A stretch of 64,000 nucleotides of DNA from Microglena sp. YARC. Taxonomy: Eukaryota > Chlorophyta > Chlorophyceae > Chlamydomonadales > Chlamydomonadaceae. Below, piece by piece: positions 55,501-62,489 of the stretch. The position numbers and the translations under genes were made by a program. Position 1 is the stretch's first letter. Each line of letters starts with the position of its first letter. The notes beneath the pieces were generated by a model. The model was not told the origin of the DNA. It saw nothing but the letters and a program-made list of their open reading frames with translations, and did no database searches. The stretch spans positions 79,714,683 to 79,778,682 of the forward strand of contig CM039463.1 of the NCBI GenBank assembly GCA_022414725.1, given 5' to 3'.

Positions 55501-58500
55501 AATAGCAGTGATAAATGCCCAATGTCTATCCAGCGAGTACCATAAGTGGTGACAAAGAGTCCATGGCTGTACTTGAAGATGGTAACGACTAGTCTAGGAG
55601 CATCGCATGGCGGAGTATGTCGCGTAACGTGGGGAGAGTGGCAAGAAATAGGAGGTGGCAGCAGGAAGGTTGAACTGTCCGAGGTTCGGAGTGTCGGAGA
55701 GATAGGTCGCAAGTTCGAGTCGTCAATATTACCAACAGTCTTGGGGGAAATTGGGAGATTGGTTGGCTATCGGAACGACAGTGGCGACGGAAATATGGCG
55801 TAGAGCTGTGCCAAGATTCGCGTAATCGAGGACATGAATGGACGAGTACCCAAAATTGCAGTATGGGGAACAGACGGCACTGGACTCGAGTGCAGCGGAC
55901 CGAGCCAGGGGATACGGACATACTCTAGGGCCAGGTAATATAACAAGCGGGCGAAGGGGTGACCCTAGTTCCTGCTTCCAGAAGGGGGGGCTCGCCAGAT
56001 TAGTCTGCCCCCTTAGTGTGACCGACTGGTACTCCCGATGCCAGCACGCAAGCTTCTCCAGCAGTTCTTCTGCTTGCAACACTGCCTCCGGTCTGTGTTT
56101 CATGCTCTAATGCAGTTGTGCAGCGCGATGGGTGGAGAGGCAGAAGTAGTCGGCAAAGGCTTCATGAACTGCGCTGTACGCAAAACTGTGGGAGAGGTTA
56201 GGGACATTGGGATACTAGTGTGGTGGGGGAGCTGGGGGTGGGTTGGGTGGTGGTGTGTGGTGGGGTGGGTGGGCTGGATGGGGATGGGGGATGGGGGGGG
56301 GTAGTAGGGATGGGGATGTGGGGATGGGTGTGGGAGCAGGGATGGGTGTATGGATGAGAAATTGTAGATGTAGGTGGTGGTAGGTGGAGCCAATTGTGTG
56401 GGCTGTGGGTTTAGGGACTTACATATGGTGTGGGGGATGGGTGTGGTGCGATGAAGATGCAACAAATATCATACAGGGTTGATCTTGGGATGCTAGGCGA
56501 TTCATGGTTTCTTTTGGGGACTGCGCGTAGCAGCTTCCAGACAGCTCCATCAGCCAGGCACTGGATCAAGATCAAAGCTTTCAGCTGCATTGTAATACCT
56601 GTCATATTGCACGTCATGTATCTCCCACTGCCCTAAGTGTGCATACTCTTTTTGTAGAGTTGGCAACACTATTCGAACTGAATACCTCGTGCTTGCTGGT
56701 TGTGTAGGAGACCCACCTCCTGGGTCGAATACATTGACATTTTTGTATGTCAGCTTCCGCATACAAGCCTCCTCACACACGTACAGGGAACGGCAATATG
56801 ATATTATGTCATCATATGCCATCATATGATGGCGACAGTCTGACTAGGCTTAAGTTACCATTTACACAGAATATCATATGATATCAAACTCGTATATGGT
56901 CAACATCATATGATGTTGCCAGGGATCCTCCCCTCTCCCCCCCCCCCCGTATATATAGCGATCGTACTTTTACCTGTTTTTTGCCAAGTTATCACTATAA
57001 CACAGCTGTATAAACAAAATTAAGTTTGGTTTGCCCTATAGTGGCCCTAAAAAGCTTTAAACAGCTATAAAAGTGCTGTCCCTGGAGGAGGCCTGAAAAC
57101 CATGACGCTAGAACAAACCAAAGATTTGAAACAAATTCTTCTGGATATGCTGGTCCTATAACATATACCCACTGCACAGCTAATGGCACAGCTTCCATGA
57201 TCGCCTCCACACCTGAGCTGCGACAAGATGTAGGATGCATCAAACACGAGCGGCCGGCTTTCTGCATTAGGCTTGATACATCTCACGTAGTGTGGCTGCA
57301 CCAGGGGTAGAGGGGAGCTGGTCAGTCACTTGGTTTGATGTCTAGGTTTTGAGGCGGTATAGTTTTAGGTGGTTTAGGTTTGGGTGTTTGGGTTTAGGTG
57401 GTTTAGGAAAAGAAGTGCGGACCAGCTTCCCCTACGCCTACCTGTCCCTACCATCAGGGTACCCGATAGGTGTACCCCTACACTGTACTCCAATAAGGGG
57501 ACACCTTCCCCTGCCCTACTATCGGAGTACCCTGGCGGTGGTCTAGTTAGTTAGGTGGTTTAAGGTGGGTCTTTAGTTAGTTTAGGTGGTTTAGCTAGTT
57601 TTAGGTGTTTTAGGTGGTACAGTTTTAGGAGGTTTAGGAAAAGAAGTGCTGAGCAGCTTCCTCCTACTGCAATCGGGCTGAGCTTGGCGCATCAGTTTCC
57701 CAATGCGTTTGAACTGAGATGCCACACTGTTGAATTTGAAGGCTTTGAGGCCAGAAGAGGGCGTACGCGTGTTGCTGGCCAGGAGGGAGCCTGAGCTGGC
57801 AGCCCGGCAGTGGGGGTGGTTGCACGCTGGGGAGGGGATTGGGTTGCGGGAGGGAGGCAGAGCTTGGGAGATCGTTCGTGCCTGTGTGATGGGTTGCAGA
57901 GGGGGAAGTGAGGGATATGCATGTTGAGGTATTTTATGTGTTGAGATGTCATGAGTAGTATGAGGCATGTATTCCTTGTTGCAGAGGGAAGTGAGGAACA
58001 TGCATGTTGAGGTTTTTAATGTGTTGGGGTGTACATGAAGTATGAATGAGGCATGTTATCTTGCTGCAGAGAGGGAAGTGAAGGACGAGCATGTTCAGGT
58101 GTATGTATTTTTGAAAAACGTATAATGGGTGGGTACAAGGACGTCGCTTTTGGGGGGCATTGCTTGGTGCTGTGTGTATAGTTGATTCATTTAAAAAAAG
58201 GTACAAGGCAGTTTCATGCTGGTAAAGCAGGCGCATGAGGACTGCAAACATGACTGGGTTCATAGCCCTTTGACTGCTTTGCAATGTATGATCCAAGTCC
58301 AGGGTAGCCACTTTGGCTAAAGGACTTGCCAAACTCAAACAAGTCAGATCAGCTCGAATTATATCAGCTATATTTAGGGGTCGGCTATGTTATATAATAT
58401 TAGTGAATAAATAATATTAAAATAATATTTAAATAATATTAGTCGACAAGTCGTGACTCACCAGAATTCAAATTTATATGAAAAACTAATATTATTGGGA

Positions 58501-61500
58501 CACTATAATCATATTAGTTAATATTAGTCTTTCAAACACTAATGTAAGTTGCCGTTCCCTAGCTGTATTTGGGTATGCACACGCAGTTCCATTTGTCCTC
58601 CTTGAGCCCATCAAGCTGAGGCATACTTGGAGCCAGTGGGCACCAGGAACAAGTCCTGGCGGCGTCGCAAGCAGCGCAGCAAATTGACGGAGAGAGTTGG
58701 CTATCGGAGCAACAGGTGGCACCGGAATCGAGTGCAGCGGACCAAAGCCAGGGTTTACAACAGGGCCAGGGGCCAGGGTAACGTGTGGACGACACTAACA
58801 GACCGACAATTCAGACAACGGGTGACTCTGGGGGCTCCCGCCACCCAGAAGGAGGGGCTCCGCCAAAAATGTAATTATCATCATCATCACCATCACCATA
58901 CATTGCTGACACATTGAGCAGATTCTTACCAGAGTTGAGTCAGTGGAGAAGATGGTCGCCACCAGGTCCACGTCAGAGGAGCACAGCAGGCCTAGCCAAG
59001 GGAGGATGGGCTTAACAATTGTATTTATTGTATTGTATTGTACCGGTATTGATTGTATTGTATTGATTGTTTTGATTGCATTGATATTGAGCACAGCAGG
59101 CCTAGCCAAGGGAGGATGGGTTTAATAATTGTATTTTTGGTATTGTGTTGATTGTATTTTATTGTATTGATTGTATTGATTGCATTGATTCTGAGCACAG
59201 CAGGCCTGGCAAAGGGAGGATGGGTTTAATAATTGTATTTTTGTATTGTGTTGATGGTATTGTCTTGTATTGATTGTATTGATTGCATTGATACTGAGCA
59301 CAACAGGCCTAGCCAAGGGAGGATGGGCTTAACAATTGTATTTATTGTATTGTATTGTACCGGTATTGATTGTCTTGTATTGATTGTATTGATTGCATTG
59401 ATACTGAGCACAGCAGGCCTAGCCAAGGGAGGATGGGTTTAATAATTGTATTTTTTGTATTGTGTTGATGGTATTGTCTTGTATTGATTGTATTGATTGC
59501 ATTAATATTGAGCACAGCAGGCCTGGCAAAGGGGGGGTGAACTTAAGGATTGTATTGCTTGTTTATATATTGTGTTTATATGTACATATATAATTAACAT
59601 ACATGCAAATAGAGACAAAGGAAAAAGGAAGAGGTGTTTATATATACATACATAATAAACATACATACAAACAGAGACACAGGAAACAGGAAGAGGTGTT
59701 TATATATAAATATATAATTAACTTACATACACGGACATAAAAAATACATTTGTTACACACAGATACACACGACACATGACACAGGAAAAGGTTGGCGAAG
59801 GCAAAAAGTGAGCTGTGATGACGGAGTAAAAGTCAAGGGGTGGTGGAGACTCGGGATGCTGTCAGAGGGCTGAAGGATTGTACCATTACCCGCCCCAACT
59901 GCCACCCCACCTCCACCTCAACTGCCCACCCCAGCCCCCCACCCCCAAAAAACGGCGCCTGCCCACACCTGCATGCTCAGCCACAACACCCCACTACCAC
60001 TACCATCCCACACTTCCCCCCAACACACACACACACTAAGTCAGCTACCCCACAACCACTCTCATCCCACACCCCACACTTCCCCCCAACACCCACACAC
60101 TAAGTCAGCCCACACCTGCATGCTCAGCCACAACATAGTCTCGGTTCTTGTCCATGAAGTTGTCGGTGCGGTACGAAACCACACCAGCGAAGTGCTCCAC
60201 CTAGTAAAGACGGGTTTAGGCGATTGAGGAAGCTGACTTCACTGCTCGTATATCCTTTTATTTATCATACTATTGCTATTACTACAATTGTTTATTGTTG
60301 ATCATATTATTGTTTGCATCCTACATACTATTGTACATCGTACTATTGCTATTATTATGATTGTTTATTGTTTATCATGCTATTGTTTGAATCGTGCATA
60401 CTATTGTTTACAATTTTACATCGTACAGCATCGAACATAATATTGTTACTCAGTGCATGCAATTCTTTACATCAGACATTTTATTGTTTACATCGTACAT
60501 AATATTGTTCACCTGGAAGCCAGTGGCAGGCCGCCTCAAACGTGTGTAGCAGCGAGAATCCTTCACTGTTGGAGCCTGAGAGTACTTCACCGCTAGGTCT
60601 TCCCCAGTTGCCTGCATGGAAGAGCCAAGCCAACAAAAATTGGTATGCGAGAAAAAGTGAATACCAACTTGACAACACTGTTGGAGCCTGAGAGTACTTG
60701 ACAGCTAGGTCTTCCACGGTTGCCTGTATGGGAAAGCCAACAAGTAAAAACTAGGGTTGAAAAAGTAAAAACGTGAGAATCCTTCCCTGTTGGAGCCTGA
60801 GAGTACCGTAGGGAACCTGGATTGCTCGTCCAGCAGATATAGGAGGCCTCACTTGGCCTCACTTGGCCTCAATACAAATCCGATACAAGTACAGTTACAA
60901 GCACATATATAAAAGCTAACAAACAAGAATAATGTGCACCGTAGAGAACCTGGATTGCACATCCCGCAGATATAGGAGGCCACACTTCGCCTCAATTACA
61001 TCGAACACAGGATTAGATAAAAGTACATATATAAAAGCTAACAAACAAGAATAATGTGCACCGTAGAGAACCTGGATTGCCCATCCCGCAGATATAGGAG
61101 GTCACACTTGGTCACGATCACATCCAACACAAGAACAGACACAAATAATAATATTTAAATCCAGCAAACAAGCAAGAATAATGTGCACCGTAGGGAACCG
61201 GGATTGCCACCGCCACGAAACGACAAAGAAGACACAAAAGCAAGAACAGACACAAATACAAACAAGGCTAACAGAAAAATGAATGCGCACCGTGAAGAAC
61301 CTGGATTTCTTGCCCGGCATATCCAGTAGGTCCCCCTTGGCCGCAGTCACATCCAACACAAGAACAGACACAACTAATACTTTTTAAATCCAGCAAACAA
61401 GCAATAATAATGTGCACCGTAGGGAACCTGGATTGCTTGCCCAGCAGATCTAGGAGGCCCTATTTGGCCGCAGTCACATCCAACACAAGAGCAGACACAA

Positions 61501-62434
61501 CTAATGCTTTTTAAATCCAGCAAACAAGCAATAATAATGCGCACCGTAGGGAACCATATGGCAAATCGGCCCCATTTGCACTCAAAAGATCTAACACCAC
61601 TACTGTCACGAATTGACAATAAGCCCAATATTCATGTAGAGACACAAACACAACAACAAACAGCTAATAAAAACGAATGCGCACCGTAGGGAACCTGGAT
61701 TGCTCGTCCAGCAGATCTAGTAAGCCCCATTTGCCCTCAATAAGATCCAGCACCTCTTGGTTATCCACAAAGTCAATGTAGCGCCAGTCGATACCCTCCC
61801 GCACATACTCTTCCTGCAATGTGTGTGGGGCGTGGGGTGTGGGTGGGGAGACAGGGGTGAGGGTGCGTGTGTGTGGGGTGGGGGGTGGGGGGGGGGGGGA
61901 GACAGGGGTGAGGGTGCATGGGTGTGTGTGTGTGGGGGGGGTGAGGTTGGGGGGCCAGTCGATACCCTCCCGCACGTACTCTTCCTGCAATGTGTGTGGG
62001 GCATGGGGGTTGGGGGGGAGACAGGGGGGAGGGTGCGTGGGGTGGGGTTGGGGGTTGAGGTTGGGGGACAGTCGATACCCTCCTGCACATACTCTTCCTG
62101 CAAGGGGGATGCAAGAGAACTTTCAATTGTATTTCAAAGGGCCCCCTGGTAAGTCTCTGGTCACTACTTTTCAGCTAGAAACTGAGGTGACTCCCTCCCT
62201 CCCTTTGAAACCTAGCCCTCAGTCTACGGGGGCCTAGTTATGAAACCTAAGCCTGATGAATTGTATTATAAGAGGTATTGTACAGGTATTGTATTGTATA
62301 TTATATTATACAATATTACGTGGATTGTATATTTGTATATTTGTATTTCAAATGAATTAATAAATAGTTCGCCTTATTACGAGGCATGAGGTTGAGGGGC
62401 CAGCACGTTTGGTTGCACTGGGGCCAGATACCAA

Positions 62435-62489
<55 letters not shown>

